NCBI GenBank assembly: GCA_015296085.1
Contig: DVDT01000104.1
Coordinates: forward strand, 1 to 64,000
DNA: 64,000 nucleotides
Direction of reading: 5' to 3'
From: Trichormus sp. M33_DOE_039
GTDB taxonomy: Bacteria; Cyanobacteriota; Cyanobacteriia; Cyanobacteriales; Nostocaceae
The notes under the pieces were generated by a model. It made no database searches. It was given only the letters and a program-made list of their open reading frames with translations, and had not been told where the DNA came from. The translations under genes were made by a program, and so were the position numbers. Within the stretch, counting starts at the first letter, position 1. Every line of letters starts with the position of its first letter. Of this stretch, positions 37,521 to 47,366 are shown piece after piece.

Positions 37521-37547
37521 AATAAGGGAATAGGGAATAGGGAATAG
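37521..37547 (+). repeat. STRR: GGGAATA heptamers after murB
   Basis: Three to four direct copies of GGGAATA directly after the murB stop. Small and typical of the STRR style in this window. Confidence 0.8.
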
Positions 37548-37604
37548 GCAGATTTTTCCCATGCTCAATGACGGTAGTTGCTCTACTTGAAAAGAAGTCA
37601 GAGC

Positions 37605-37719
37605 GGAGGTTTCCTTCGTAGACGATTTGCAGTGAAACAGTCCTGTAAGTGTGTATGCCACCGTACTTAGCGACACTCCTAAAGTCACCCGGAGGGCGTG
37701 CCGCAGGCATCTGAACTTC
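37605..37719. repeat. Dispersed intergenic repeat core (115 bp)
   Basis: It matches 59979-60086 over most of its length, sharing the words GTGAAACAGTCCTGTA and GAGGGCxTGCCGCAGGCATC, with a few internal differences. No reading frame is conserved. The remaining gap to the YbaB gene contains CCCCATTCCCAATGCCC-type heptads. Confidence 0.75.
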
Positions 37720-37853
37720 AGGGAATACCCCTGCATACCCGTTACTGCCTCCCCCATTCCCAATGCCCATTTTCATTAATTAATGGGCAAATTCCCCACC
37801 GCCTCTATAATTGAATTTGATTTGTTATTCAAAGCACACGCGGATAAATAGTT

Positions 37854-38201
37854 ATGACAGGAAAAGGACAAGGATTTGGCTTTGGCTTAGGCAAAATGAA
37901 AGAACTAGCCGAAGCATTTAAGAAAGCACAACAAGTTCAAGAAGGTGCAAAGCGACTCCAAGAAGAATTGGAGCAAATGGAAATCGTGGGAGAGGCTGGT
38001 GGCGGACTAGTAAAAGTAATTGTCAGCGGCAACCAAGAACCCAAGCGGGTGGAAATTTCTCCCGACGCTTTAGCACAAGGCCCGGAAATACTCTCCGACT
38101 TGGTAACAGCAGCTATGAAAAATGCCTACGAAAAATCCACAGCCACCATGCGCGAACGTATGGAAGAATTGACCAGCGGATTAGAATTACCTGGGTTTTA
38201 G
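37854..38201 (+). CDS. YbaB/EbfC-family nucleoid-associated protein
   Basis: 115 aa, ATG start. Small DNA-binding dimer: a Gly-rich N-terminus, a helical [27 protein letters not shown] segment, then [21 protein letters not shown] and a C-terminal helix [22 protein letters not shown]. EbfC/YbaB proteins bind DNA with little sequence specificity and shape the nucleoid. It follows murC-murB in the same direction but is separated by repeats. Confidence 0.93.
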   Translation: MTGKGQGFGFGLGKMKELAEAFKKAQQVQEGAKRLQEELEQMEIVGEAGGGLVKVIVSGNQEPKRVEISPDALAQGPEILSDLVTAAMKNAYEKSTATMRERMEELTSGLELPGF

Positions 38202-38202
38202 T

Positions 38203-38274
38203 AGTTAGTCATTGGTCATTAGTCATCAGTCATCAGTCATCAGTCATTAGTCATGAGTCATTAGTCAAAATGTT
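38203..38274 (+). repeat. STRR: GTCATTA/GTCATCA heptamers
   Basis: About nine direct heptamers (GTCATTG, GTCATTA, GTCATCA, GTCATGA) immediately after the YbaB/EbfC gene stop. Confidence 0.9.
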
Positions 38275-38384
38275 GAGACTATAGACTTTAAACTATTGAC
38301 TTTTGACATATTTATAGTCAAAACTAATATCAATTTTTAATAAAAAGTCTTCATCTTCTTTGATACGAATTACAAATTACTCTT

Positions 38385-38867
38385 ATGCCTTATAAACTGT
38401 TGTTTGTCTGTCTGGGGAACATTTGTCGTTCACCATCGGCAGAAAACATCATGAATTATCTAATCGACAAAGCAGATTTAAGCGATCGCATCCTCTGTGA
38501 TTCGGCTGGTACATCCAGTTATCACATTGGGAGTCCACCTGATCGGCGCATGAGTGCTGCTGCTGTGACTAAATTAGGGATTAAGCTGCAAGGAAGAGCC
38601 AGGCAATTTCAAAAATCAGACTTTCAGGAATTTGACCTGATTTTAGCTATGGATCGAGATAACTATCAAGACATTATTTCCCTCGATCCTTCCGGCCAAT
38701 ATCACCATAAAGTAATTTTGATGTGTGAGTTCTGTTCTCAGCACACCCTCAAAGAAGTTCCCGATCCCTACTATGGTGGGACAGAGGGATTTAATCAGGT
38801 AATTGATTTATTGCTTGATGCTTGTGATGGTCTATTACAACATATTACCCGCGAACCAATAGGTTGA
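38385..38867 (+). CDS. Low-molecular-weight protein-tyrosine phosphatase
   Basis: 160 aa, ATG start. The catalytic P-loop CLGNICRS lies at residues 9-16 and the acid-loop aspartate in VPDPYYGG. Other family blocks: DSAGTSSYHIGSPPDRRM and DLILAMDRDNY. It removes phosphate from phosphotyrosine proteins; a BY-kinase encoded about 11 kb away is a plausible substrate source, but the linkage is not direct. Full length and apparently active, unlike the frameshifted relative at 60345-60664. Confidence 0.93.
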   Translation: MPYKLLFVCLGNICRSPSAENIMNYLIDKADLSDRILCDSAGTSSYHIGSPPDRRMSAAAVTKLGIKLQGRARQFQKSDFQEFDLILAMDRDNYQDIISLDPSGQYHHKVILMCEFCSQHTLKEVPDPYYGGTEGFNQVIDLLLDACDGLLQHITREPIG

Positions 38868-38949
38868 TTGAGTGGGCATTGAGCATTAAAAAGTCAAAAG
38901 GCAAAAAACTCTTTACTTTTTACTTCCTTGCCGCCCCATTCCCCATTCC

Positions 38950-39633
38950 CTATTCTACAAGCCCATGCTTGATCGCAAAACGTACTAGTTCAGCCCGGTT
39001 ACTAGTGTCAGTTTTTCTTAGTAAACTACTGACGTACTTTTCTACGGTTCTGGGACTCAAGTGTAGTTGCAGTCCCATTTCGGCATTAGAAAGACCGTGA
39101 GTTAAAAGTTCTAATACTTCTTGTTCTCTAAGAGTCAAAGATGAGAGCAACTCTGAGCTTTCCACATGGCTCAAGATAGAGCTATTCGCCTCGATGACTT
39201 TAGTAGAGTCAGAACTCGCTAAACTTTCTTTTGGTGGAAAGCGGTACTCAGATTGAATAATTTGCGAGCGCTCCAACAGATTGCGAATAGCGGCGGCTAA
39301 CTCTTCTAACTCAAAAGGCTTAGGCAAATATAAATCACATCCAGATTGATAACCGAGAATTCTTTCTTGAGTCTTGGTACGGGCTGTTAATAAAATCACA
39401 GGCAATAAACGAAACATCGGTTTTTGACGTACCCGACGTACCAATTCATAGCCATTCATCCGTGGCATCACTATATCAGTCACAATTAAATCAGGCTGAT
39501 ATTCTTCTACCATTGCCAAAGCTTCTTGACCGTCATTAGCCGTAATTACCGAATAGCCAGACAGTTCAAGATAATCACTAATAGATAGACGAGTGCCCAA
39601 ATCGTCATCCACCACAAGGATCGTCAAGGGCAT
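38950..39633 (-). CDS. Response regulator with LuxR-type DNA-binding domain
   Basis: 227 aa, ATG start. Receiver domain (1-120): acidic pair VVDDD, phosphoacceptor in LIVTDIVMPRMNG, LTARTK (Thr) and LPKPFE (Lys). Linker 121-160, then a C-terminal LuxR HTH (LTLREQEVLELLTHGLSNAEMGLQLHLSPRTVEKYVSSLLRKT). NarL/FixJ class; the overall layout recalls the Ycf29-like regulators of cyanobacteria and plastids. No kinase gene adjoins it. A perfect inverted repeat 55 bases upstream may be an autoregulatory site. Confidence 0.92.
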   Translation of the reverse strand: MPLTILVVDDDLGTRLSISDYLELSGYSVITANDGQEALAMVEEYQPDLIVTDIVMPRMNGYELVRRVRQKPMFRLLPVILLTARTKTQERILGYQSGCDLYLPKPFELEELAAAIRNLLERSQIIQSEYRFPPKESLASSDSTKVIEANSSILSHVESSELLSSLTLREQEVLELLTHGLSNAEMGLQLHLSPRTVEKYVSSLLRKTDTSNRAELVRFAIKHGLVE

Positions 39634-39687
39634 GGAAAGTACACCCCTAGCATTTTTTACTGAGAAATTTCCTTCTATAAGCTATAT

Positions 39688-39718
39688 ATAAGAACACACG
39701 TTACAATAGTGTTCTTAT
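39688..39718. promoter_or_regulatory. Perfect inverted repeat upstream of the response regulator
   Basis: ATAAGAACAC and GTGTTCTTAT are perfect 10-bp arms around an 11-bp spacer, so arm centres are 21 bp apart, two helical turns. It sits in the divergent gap between the response regulator and smpB, 55 bases before the regulator start. Either a dimer operator or an RNA hairpin. Confidence 0.5.
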
Positions 39719-39932
39719 GTTTCATACTATGACAGGATTAGACGCGAATGACCGTCTTAGGGGTGATTTATAAAGAAAATCTTAAATCCATAAAAAGGTT
39801 AACAAATTTAAACGTAGTTGAGACCACAAACAATATAAAACCACAGTAAATTTTGCAATCCTTAACAAACCAGCAAAATTCCTACCTATTAATCACCCTA
39901 ATATAAATTAATCAACAGTAGAACAATTTTCA

Positions 39933-40400
39933 ATGAGCGATAAGAACGAAAGTTACAAAGTTATCAGTGATAATCGACAAGCCCGTTATTTGTATGAAAT
40001 TTTAGAAACCTATGAAGCAGGGATTCAATTGACGGGAACTGAGGTTAAATCAATTCGTGCAGGTAAAGTGAATCTGCAAGATGGTTATGCCTTAATTCGT
40101 GATGGGGAATTATGGCTAATTAACGTGCATATCTCCCCTTATACCGCCAGTGGCCAGTATTTTAATCACGAACCACGCCGTACCCGCAAGTTATTACTTC
40201 ATCGCCAAGAAATTCGGAAACTCATCGGGAAAGTAGAACAACAAGGTTTGACATTAGTACCCTTGAAAATGTACCTCAAGAGGGGTTGGGTCAAAATTAG
40301 TATCGCTCTTGGTAAAGGGAAAAAACTCCACGATAAGCGAGAAGACCTCAAACGCCGACAGGATCAGCGTGATATACAGAGGGCGATGAAAAATTATTAG
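39933..40400 (+). CDS. smpB: SsrA-binding protein SmpB
   Basis: 155 aa, ATG start. It binds tmRNA and delivers it to stalled ribosomes. The OB-fold starts NRQARYLYEILETYEAGIQLTGTEVKSIRAGKVNL, with DGYALIRDGELWLINVHI and the basic GKGKKLHDKREDLKRRQDQRDI C-terminal tail. Full length. The gap to 40691 contains only an unsupported short frame. Confidence 0.97.
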   Translation: MSDKNESYKVISDNRQARYLYEILETYEAGIQLTGTEVKSIRAGKVNLQDGYALIRDGELWLINVHISPYTASGQYFNHEPRRTRKLLLHRQEIRKLIGKVEQQGLTLVPLKMYLKRGWVKISIALGKGKKLHDKREDLKRRQDQRDIQRAMKNY

Positions 40401-40691
40401 AAGGTAATTACAGCAGGTAATTCAACGTGTGGATTGTCGGTGTGCATAGCATAGCAGACACAGCACAGCAAGTATTTTGGATTGTATTTCAATCTAATCT
40501 CCGACTTATTTTCTTTCATCTTTACCTTTTTTGTTTACACCTACTCCCTATTCTCTACTCACCACTCCCTAAACTATACGTCTTCAGCGTGAGTGCAACG
40601 AACACCTAGTTTATAGCCGTAGATTGATTCTGGAAAACTTGGCAATCGTTAAAGTGGTGTGTAACTTTGGAAGCGATGAGGAACTGACAGT

Positions 40692-40976
40692 ATGAAACGT
40701 GATCTTACCACAGTCGTTGGGGCTAGCTTTCTGACTTTAAGCATGGCTATTTTGCCCTTAAGCCTGCCTGCACAAGCTCAAGTCAATACTACCGAACCTG
40801 GTGTGGAGAATGCACCCAGAACCACAACTTATACTGAGCGGAATGATTTTGATTGGGGTTGGCTAGGCTTAATTGGGCTGTTGGGTTTAGCTGGGTTAGC
40901 TGGAAGAAAACAACACGATGAGCCAACCCGCTATCGCGATCCTAACGCTCCTGGAGCTACCAGTTATAGAGAGTAA
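40692..40976 (+). CDS. WGxxGxxG-CTERM-type small secreted protein
   Basis: 94 aa, ATG start. It has a Sec signal peptide (1-29, cleavage after AQA), a polar middle (30-52), then DWGWLGLIGLLGLAGLAG with the WGxxGxxG motif in a hydrophobic segment followed by basic RK. That layout is a C-terminal sorting signal or membrane anchor seen in cyanobacteria; the 20-residue tail after it is longer than in classical PEP-CTERM proteins. A cyanoexosortase gene lies about 5.8 kb away. The true function is unknown. Confidence 0.8.
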   Translation: MKRDLTTVVGASFLTLSMAILPLSLPAQAQVNTTEPGVENAPRTTTYTERNDFDWGWLGLIGLLGLAGLAGRKQHDEPTRYRDPNAPGATSYRE

Positions 40977-41123
40977 AGAGTTAACAGCAAAGAATTCATA
41001 ACTGTTACTAAGTTGCTGTGGAAAAGAATACCGAGAAATGGGGAGAGTGGTAATGAGAAATATTCCTACTACCTATTCCCTACTCCCTACTCCCCGCTAC
41101 TAAAATTTCACGTCTAATCGCAA

Positions 41124-42551
41124 TTAATTGGCTGTTGGTTCCGGTTGGGGTGAATCACTGGCTTGAGTGCGGTCTTGAGTTAATGGTGTCCAATAGCTAG
41201 CAATTAGGGCAACCATCAGCCACCAGAGTGTATTGACTTCAGGACGAAACCAAATAGTGTCCACTGTACCGTGAGCTAGCATCCCAAACAGGGTGGCAAA
41301 TGCCCCAATTAACCAAAATCCTTCTAAGTTACCAACTTGCCTTAATCGGTTTAACTGTAGCAAAGCTGTGTTAAAGGTAACGACAATTAGCCAGAGAAAG
41401 CAGCCCAAACCAACAAAACCAGTTTCTACAGCTACCTCTAGGAAAATGGAATAGGCACTCAAAGCACTATAACGAGGGCGTTGGTAAAGAGGATAGATTT
41501 TGTTGAAAGAATTGTGACCAGGGCCAATACCAATAACTGGCCGATCACCAATCATTTCAAACACAGCATCCCAAACATTGCGACGGAAATTATTGCTGCT
41601 ATCTTGGCGATCAGCAAAAATGCTCAATACACGAAAGCGGACTGGTTCAATAAATACCACCGCTAGAATCAATACTCCAAATAAACTTCCGAAGAGTACG
41701 GGTAATGACCACCTACGCCAAAATTGTGGCATTCGTACACTCTGCCAATAAACTAGCAAAGCACTCGCGGTCAACATTGCCACCAATAGCCCGATCCAAC
41801 CACCACGGCTATAAGTCAAAACTAGGCACAAAGTATTGACAATTAACATTGTCAACGCTAAAGCTTTTCTGACCCAGCCTTGCCAAACAAAAATAGCTAT
41901 TAGACTAAAAACTACAGCAGGGACAAGATAACCAGCTAACAAGTTAGGATTACCTAAATAACTATAAACCCTAGTGGTTTTAGATAAAGGAGATTCTGGG
42001 TCAACCCAAGTCGCTAGCTGGGCTGCACCGTAACGTGCTTGCCGCAAGCCGTATACACTGACAATCAATGATACGTGTAAGTAAACGGTAATAATTGCAG
42101 ACCTGAGACGAGGCGATCGCAGTACCCTAGCACACAAGGCAAATAGCAACAAATACAGCGTTAAGGTGGCTAAATCATTTAACGCTGCTTTTTTGACGGG
42201 TGATAATGCTGTAGCAACTACTGCAATTCCCCAGTAAAGCAACACCACTAAATGAATTGGGGTAACGAAGGAATTCGTTAATGACGTTGGTTGATCGGCT
42301 AAAGTAAACAACAGCCAAAAACCCACGCAGGCTATGAGCAGTACGCCTATGAGAGTGCTGGAGACAAAAGGAGCAAGTGCATACACCAAACTCAGTAGAG
42401 TGACTGCAATTTCATCACCCCACCGAAGCAACACACTAGCTTCCCGCCAAGGCAACAATAATCCTACTAACAACCGATGTAAATAACTAGTAGAGATATA
42501 TTGCTTTGGCGGTAAATACGATAAAGTCAATCTTTGCCAGACTAAATTCAT
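41124..42551 (-). CDS. IctB-like polytopic membrane protein (O-antigen ligase family)
   Basis: 475 aa from ATG 42551; a TTG 18 bases upstream is possible. About 10-12 transmembrane helices with the family's central loop TTRVYSYLGNPNLLAGYLVPA, LTYSRGGWIGLL and IGIGPGHNSFNKIYPLYQ. This matches, from memory, the cyanobacterial IctB family, once proposed as a bicarbonate transporter and structurally in the O-antigen ligase/Wzy superfamily. Given the nearby polysaccharide genes a polymer-ligase role is equally possible. Confidence 0.85.
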   Translation of the reverse strand: MNLVWQRLTLSYLPPKQYISTSYLHRLLVGLLLPWREASVLLRWGDEIAVTLLSLVYALAPFVSSTLIGVLLIACVGFWLLFTLADQPTSLTNSFVTPIHLVVLLYWGIAVVATALSPVKKAALNDLATLTLYLLLFALCARVLRSPRLRSAIITVYLHVSLIVSVYGLRQARYGAAQLATWVDPESPLSKTTRVYSYLGNPNLLAGYLVPAVVFSLIAIFVWQGWVRKALALTMLIVNTLCLVLTYSRGGWIGLLVAMLTASALLVYWQSVRMPQFWRRWSLPVLFGSLFGVLILAVVFIEPVRFRVLSIFADRQDSSNNFRRNVWDAVFEMIGDRPVIGIGPGHNSFNKIYPLYQRPRYSALSAYSIFLEVAVETGFVGLGCFLWLIVVTFNTALLQLNRLRQVGNLEGFWLIGAFATLFGMLAHGTVDTIWFRPEVNTLWWLMVALIASYWTPLTQDRTQASDSPQPEPTAN

Positions 42552-42825
42552 AAAACCCACTGTGATCAATTAGCAAGTCCTTTTCGCACTTGGACTTGAT
42601 CATAATGCGGCTCATTATAGATTAATAATGCAAATTGCAAATTAGTAATTGCTAATTTTGCTGTTAATCAATATCTACTAGTAATTCTCCATAATCGCAA
42701 ATACTTTCTATTAATTCTTAATGGCAAATGACTAATTATATATAGGAATCCTATTGATTTTTGGCAAAAATCTTGAGAAATCTAGCTCCTTGGTCATCAA
42801 ATCGGATTGCTATAACTCAGAGTTT

Positions 42826-44403
42826 TTAGGAAATATCGCTGATTTCCGAAGTATTAGTGATTTGCAATGGTAAAGTCAGTACATAGCGATGGCCTGATTG
42901 TGGCGAACCTTGCATGGCAATTTGTCCACCGTGTAATTCTGCTAATTGACGGCTGAGTAACAAACCTAAGCTTTCCCGTGACATACTACCTTTTCCCGAA
43001 TTGACATCGGTTTCAGAATCTACAGCCACGATGTTTGCGCGATCGCTATCTAGACTCTGCAACTTCTCTACGGTAATGGGTAAACTGCCAGCTTCTTCAT
43101 AATTTTCTAGATGCAGACCGTAAGGTGCTGCTTCCCCCGTCAACTCCATGAGAGATAATGAATTGAGACGGAAATAAGGATCAACCTCAGTGATCCCATC
43201 TCCTAGCCAGGGATGAGAAGCCCACACAGTAATATTAAGCGTATTGTCCTTGTAGGAGACATGGATGCGGACAATGCTACCAGTTGCAGACATTTGAATC
43301 ACACTAAAAATTAGGTGATAGAGGATTTGCCTGACTTTATCTTTGTCCAAAGGCCAAATCCGTCCACGGCCTGGCTCAATTGACAGACGGATATCTTGGT
43401 CACGACGATTAGCCACCTCTTCTAAAGTATTAATCGCTTGTTGACATAGCATTTCTATATCTACGGGAGCTAAATTGATGGTAGTAGAATTTTCATCCAT
43501 TGCTCCCAGTTCAGTAATTTCATTAACTAAAGAAAGTAAATACCGACCGCTATGTTGGATGATATCCACATATTCTCTTTGTTTAGTTGTTAAAGGCCCG
43601 TAAATCTCCCGTCCTAAAACACTGGCCATTCCTAGTACAGATGTCAAGGGCGTGCGTAATTCTTGAGTTAATTGTGCTAAAAGCTCTAATTTAATTTGCT
43701 TAGTTTCGTGTGGTTCTTTTTCTAAACCAGGCGGTGTGACTTGTGCGACTGTATTGAGTTCTTCTGTGAGTAACAAAGAACTGGTTGTCTTTAACGACAA
43801 CTTTTCTGCCCGCTCCAACATCAGCAGTCGGTTGCGCTCAAATTCACTCATGCTCCAACGAGCGATAATCTGTAAAAATTCTACATCTCGATTCGTAAAA
43901 TTACGTGGTACTAAATCCATAACTGCTAGTGCGCCTAAGCAGTTACCTGTGGCATCAATCAGCGGCGCACCTAAGTAAGCACGGATACCATATTCTTGTA
44001 CTAACTTACTACTCAACAGTGAGGTATCTGTCAATTTTTGCGTATCATTGACTACAACTGTTTGCAAGCTATCTACAACCTGAGTACAAAAAGATTCGCC
44101 CCGTAACAACTGGCGACTCTGTGCCAAACTATTCATTAAGCCAAGCCTGGATAGACCTACAGCCGATTTGAACCAATGGCGTTCTTGATCTATAAATCCT
44201 AAAACAGAAATTGGTGCTTCTAAAAAGTGTGCTGCCGTTTGAGTAGCTTCTTCAAAAACTGGTATGGTTTCTGGTTGTCGCAAACCTAATTCTGACAATG
44301 CTTTGAGGCGTTGTTGTTCTCTTGTTTCTTGCGAAGCCCAACCATCTTTAAGGACTAATAATTTATTATCCGACTCCACCATTGCCCCCACTACCTTAAT
44401 CAT
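42826..44403 (-). CDS. GAF-domain sensor, histidine kinase fold without catalytic residues
   Basis: 525 aa, ATG start (a second ATG at codon 8). An N-terminal GAF domain (about 40-200) precedes a HisKA-like dimerisation region (about 240-300) and a degenerate HATPase region (340-515). The usual H-box histidine is Gln: LAQLTQELRTPLTSVLG. In the ATPase part the N-box asparagine is replaced (RQILYHLIFSVIQM) and no clear DxGxG is present. It therefore looks like a pseudokinase that senses through GAF and signals by binding. The H-box neighbourhood is otherwise well preserved. Confidence 0.85.
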   Translation of the reverse strand: MIKVVGAMVESDNKLLVLKDGWASQETREQQRLKALSELGLRQPETIPVFEEATQTAAHFLEAPISVLGFIDQERHWFKSAVGLSRLGLMNSLAQSRQLLRGESFCTQVVDSLQTVVVNDTQKLTDTSLLSSKLVQEYGIRAYLGAPLIDATGNCLGALAVMDLVPRNFTNRDVEFLQIIARWSMSEFERNRLLMLERAEKLSLKTTSSLLLTEELNTVAQVTPPGLEKEPHETKQIKLELLAQLTQELRTPLTSVLGMASVLGREIYGPLTTKQREYVDIIQHSGRYLLSLVNEITELGAMDENSTTINLAPVDIEMLCQQAINTLEEVANRRDQDIRLSIEPGRGRIWPLDKDKVRQILYHLIFSVIQMSATGSIVRIHVSYKDNTLNITVWASHPWLGDGITEVDPYFRLNSLSLMELTGEAAPYGLHLENYEEAGSLPITVEKLQSLDSDRANIVAVDSETDVNSGKGSMSRESLGLLLSRQLAELHGGQIAMQGSPQSGHRYVLTLPLQITNTSEISDIS

Positions 44404-45128
44404 TGCTCGATACTGTAATTTATATAACCACTTTTGCTGGGTTATGATTTACTATTCTTAAGTATTCCCGAATTTGACTGCTGACAAACAAACAGAGGAC
44501 AAAATTTTTTATCTCTACTGTAGAATCATTTACGTGATTGCGTACCATGTCTCTAGGGAAGATAAAACTAGCAGATAGCGTTAGTTTATGTTTTAATCAG
44601 GGTATCCTAACCGTAGGAATACAGAGGTCATAATAATCAACAATTGAGTAAGTTTTTTCATAGTCAATATGGTGATGATACCAAACTCAGTTATATTATG
44701 CTTCACTGACGACAAACAACCCTAAATCAAGACTAAAGTATGAATTATGACTCATGAATACAACTCTGCAATCAGTCAATGAAGTGATTTTTATTTTTGG
44801 GGATAATTTATTTGAATCTGCCAGTTTTTATCTATATAAATTCCTTGTGAATACTAAAAATATTGATGGTTAATTGTCTAAGTAAAATAACAGATTAACT
44901 GCTGAATAAAATCTGTCTTATTGTAGGTATTGATTATTAAATATCTGCCAGTTCTCAATCATTAGTCATACCCAGGATTGACTCCTGTTTGGAGTTCAAT
45001 TTTATCTCTGTACTTAAATGATTACGGTATTAAATTACAACAAAAAAATTGTAAACAAAGTATTTTTACTGTGGCTGTGTGTAAATTTTTAACAAAGTAA
45101 CTAAATTTTATTGAGAGGCTAACCAACA
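44404..45128. other. Long AT-rich intergenic region, no gene seen
   Basis: About 725 bases between the pseudokinase and the aminotransferase without a supported open frame, tRNA or strong hairpin. It is divergent and should carry promoters for both. TTGAGAGG near 45111 may be the aminotransferase ribosome site. Confidence 0.4.
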
Positions 45129-46277
45129 ATGACGAATAAAATCATCCCTTTTGTAGACCTCAAGTTACAGCATGATCTGATTAAAACTGAAATTCAGCAA
45201 GCCGTTGAGACAATTTTGCAGCAAGGAGATTTTATCCTAGGAAAAGCACTAGGAGAATTTGAAAGTGCATTTGCCCAAGCGTCAGGGGCAGAATATGGAG
45301 TAGGAGTAGCATCGGGGACTGATGCGATCGCTTTAGGTTTACAAGCCTGTAATATTGGGGCTGGGGATGAGGTAATTTTACCGGTCAATACCTTTGTCGC
45401 TACCTTAATTGGAGTATTACAAGCAGGAGCAAAACCGATTCTGATCGATTGCGATCCCCAAACAGCGTTGATTGACTTAGAAGCCGCTGCCAAAGCCATA
45501 ACTTCTCGGACGAAAGCCATTATCCCAGTCCATTTGTATGGTCAAATGGTCTCACCCATACAGCTATTAGATTTTGCTGACACTTACAAGGTATTGATTT
45601 TTGAAGATGCAGCCCAAGCACATCTAGCACATAGAGATGGATATCAAGCTGGTTGTGTGGGTACAGCCGCCGCCTTCAGTTTTTATCCCAGCAAAAATTT
45701 AGGGGCTTTGGGAGATGGGGGAATGTTACTGACCCGCGATGCAGAAATAGCCAAAAAAGCTGCTCGATTAAGAAATTATGGTTCATCTCAAAAGTATGTT
45801 CATATTGAAATGGGTACAAATAGCCGTTTGGACACACTCCAAGCTGCCATTTTACTAGCGAAATTACCACATTTATCGCAATGGAATCGCGATCGCCTCA
45901 TCATTGCCCAACAATACGATTTAGAACTAGCACCCTTAGCCGCAGTGGGTATTCACCCCATACAAAACCAAAGTGGGGAAGGTCACGTCTATCATCTCTA
46001 TGTGATTAAAGTCGATGATACTTGCCCCATAGAACGTCAGCAACTGCAAGCAGAACTCACACAAGCAGGCATTCAAACTGGCATTCACTACCCAATTCCT
46101 TGTCATCTCCAGCCAGCTTTTACTTACCTAGGCTATCAAAAAGGAGACTTTCCCCACGCAGAAAAACTAGCAGAGCAAATATTATCCTTACCGATGTACC
46201 CAGGTTTGAGTCATAGTCAAGCCAGAGAAGTTGTAGCAGCTGTAAGCAATGTCCTCACAATTCAATATTCAAAATAG
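45129..46277 (+). CDS. DegT/DnrJ/EryC1 PLP-dependent sugar aminotransferase
   Basis: 382 aa, ATG start. It should transfer an amino group to a keto-sugar nucleotide, using PLP bound to Lys in FSFYPSKNLGALGDGGML. Other family marks: PFVDLKLQHDLIKTEIQ start, GVASGTDAIALGLQA, LPVNTFVAT, IFEDAAQAHLA, RLDTLQAAILLAKL, and HYPIPCHLQPAF. It is the first of a run of exopolysaccharide-related genes in one direction, suggesting an amino sugar in the polymer. Confidence 0.92.
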   Translation: MTNKIIPFVDLKLQHDLIKTEIQQAVETILQQGDFILGKALGEFESAFAQASGAEYGVGVASGTDAIALGLQACNIGAGDEVILPVNTFVATLIGVLQAGAKPILIDCDPQTALIDLEAAAKAITSRTKAIIPVHLYGQMVSPIQLLDFADTYKVLIFEDAAQAHLAHRDGYQAGCVGTAAAFSFYPSKNLGALGDGGMLLTRDAEIAKKAARLRNYGSSQKYVHIEMGTNSRLDTLQAAILLAKLPHLSQWNRDRLIIAQQYDLELAPLAAVGIHPIQNQSGEGHVYHLYVIKVDDTCPIERQQLQAELTQAGIQTGIHYPIPCHLQPAFTYLGYQKGDFPHAEKLAEQILSLPMYPGLSHSQAREVVAAVSNVLTIQYSK

Positions 46278-46472
46278 ACGACAACAAGACTTACACCTAC
46301 AAAATTCACAATTGAGAAAGTCATTAGTTGTCAGTCATTAGGGGATTGAGAAATAAGTATTCTCATGTGTCTGGGTTGTCTCCGTTGTATCCCCCATTTC
46401 CAACTCACCACTCCTTACTCTCTATTTTCAAGTTAGGATACTGAGAAAGTATGAATTGAATTGCTGACAACT

Positions 46473-47366
46473 ATGGCACTTCAACAACAAATCAAGAACA
46501 GGGACACAACCCCACTACTAGGTATAGGAATTTTCGGACTTTTAGTGCTGCTCTATGCGCCTGTCTTACTGCACTGGGTAGACGGTTGGCTACACAAAAC
46601 TATTAGTATCGAACATGAATATTTCAGCCACGGTCTGATTGGCATACCATTTGCTGCTTATTTGTGTTGGCAAAAGCGAAAACAGTGGCAACGCCTGCCC
46701 AATCAAACTCATCCTTTGGGTATAGTTTTATTAGTAATTGGCGGAGTTTTTTATTTAAGCGGTGTCACAGAGTGGGTAAATCTTTCCTTACCCACCATGC
46801 TGGCAGCATTATGCCTATGGTATAAAGGTTTTCCCGGCTTTAAACTACAAAGATTTCCACTTGTCTTGCTATTGCTGGCAACTCCTACCGCAGTTCCTTA
46901 CCTGATTGCACCTTATACATTTCCTCTACAAAGTTTCATCGCCGGCACAGCAGGTTTTATCCTCAATCAGTCTGGAATGGAAGTAGTTGTCGATGGTATC
47001 AACATCTACGTTGGAGGGAGAATTGTGGAAGTTGCTCCCTACTGTGCAGGGTTGAAAATGCTATTCACGACTATTTATGTCAGTTTGATGTTGTTGTATT
47101 GGACAGGAGCTTTATCTTCTCGTCGAGTCACAGTTTGGTTTTTATCGATGGCAGTAATCATCAGTGTAATTGCCAACATTATTCGTAACACCTTACTGAG
47201 CTTTTTTCATGGCACGGGTCAAAATGCTGCTTTTACATGGCTACATGATAGCTGGGGAGGCGACCTTTATTCTGCCCTCATGTTACTTTCCTTAGTACCT
47301 CTGTTGAATTGGCTAGATCAATATCTGTCAGCACCACCGGAAACTCCAATAGAAATAGAAGAATAA
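46473..47366 (+). CDS. Cyanoexosortase (probably type B)
   Basis: 297 aa from ATG 46473 (upstream TTG at 46461 possible). Multi-helix membrane protease/transpeptidase of the exosortase family: HEYFSHGLIGIPFAAYL, conserved Cys in APYCAGLKMLFTTIY, Arg in SSRRVTVWF and His in NTLLSFFHGTGQ, the exosortase catalytic triad. The B assignment rests on the neighbouring partner protein and a remembered motif. It would sort proteins with C-terminal hydrophobic signals, often together with polysaccharide export, which fits the downstream genes. Confidence 0.85.
   Translation: MALQQQIKNRDTTPLLGIGIFGLLVLLYAPVLLHWVDGWLHKTISIEHEYFSHGLIGIPFAAYLCWQKRKQWQRLPNQTHPLGIVLLVIGGVFYLSGVTEWVNLSLPTMLAALCLWYKGFPGFKLQRFPLVLLLLATPTAVPYLIAPYTFPLQSFIAGTAGFILNQSGMEVVVDGINIYVGGRIVEVAPYCAGLKMLFTTIYVSLMLLYWTGALSSRRVTVWFLSMAVIISVIANIIRNTLLSFFHGTGQNAAFTWLHDSWGGDLYSALMLLSLVPLLNWLDQYLSAPPETPIEIEE

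Noticed and set aside
37471-37776. Two overlapping minus-strand frames of about 90-100 codons after murB
   Set aside because: They run through the dispersed repeat and heptamers and into murB; repeat-derived, not genes.
40427-40609. 60-codon open frame between smpB and the WGxxGxxG gene
   Set aside because: Low-complexity, hydrophobic, no ribosome site and overlapping CCTACTCCCTATT-type repeat wording; most likely chance.
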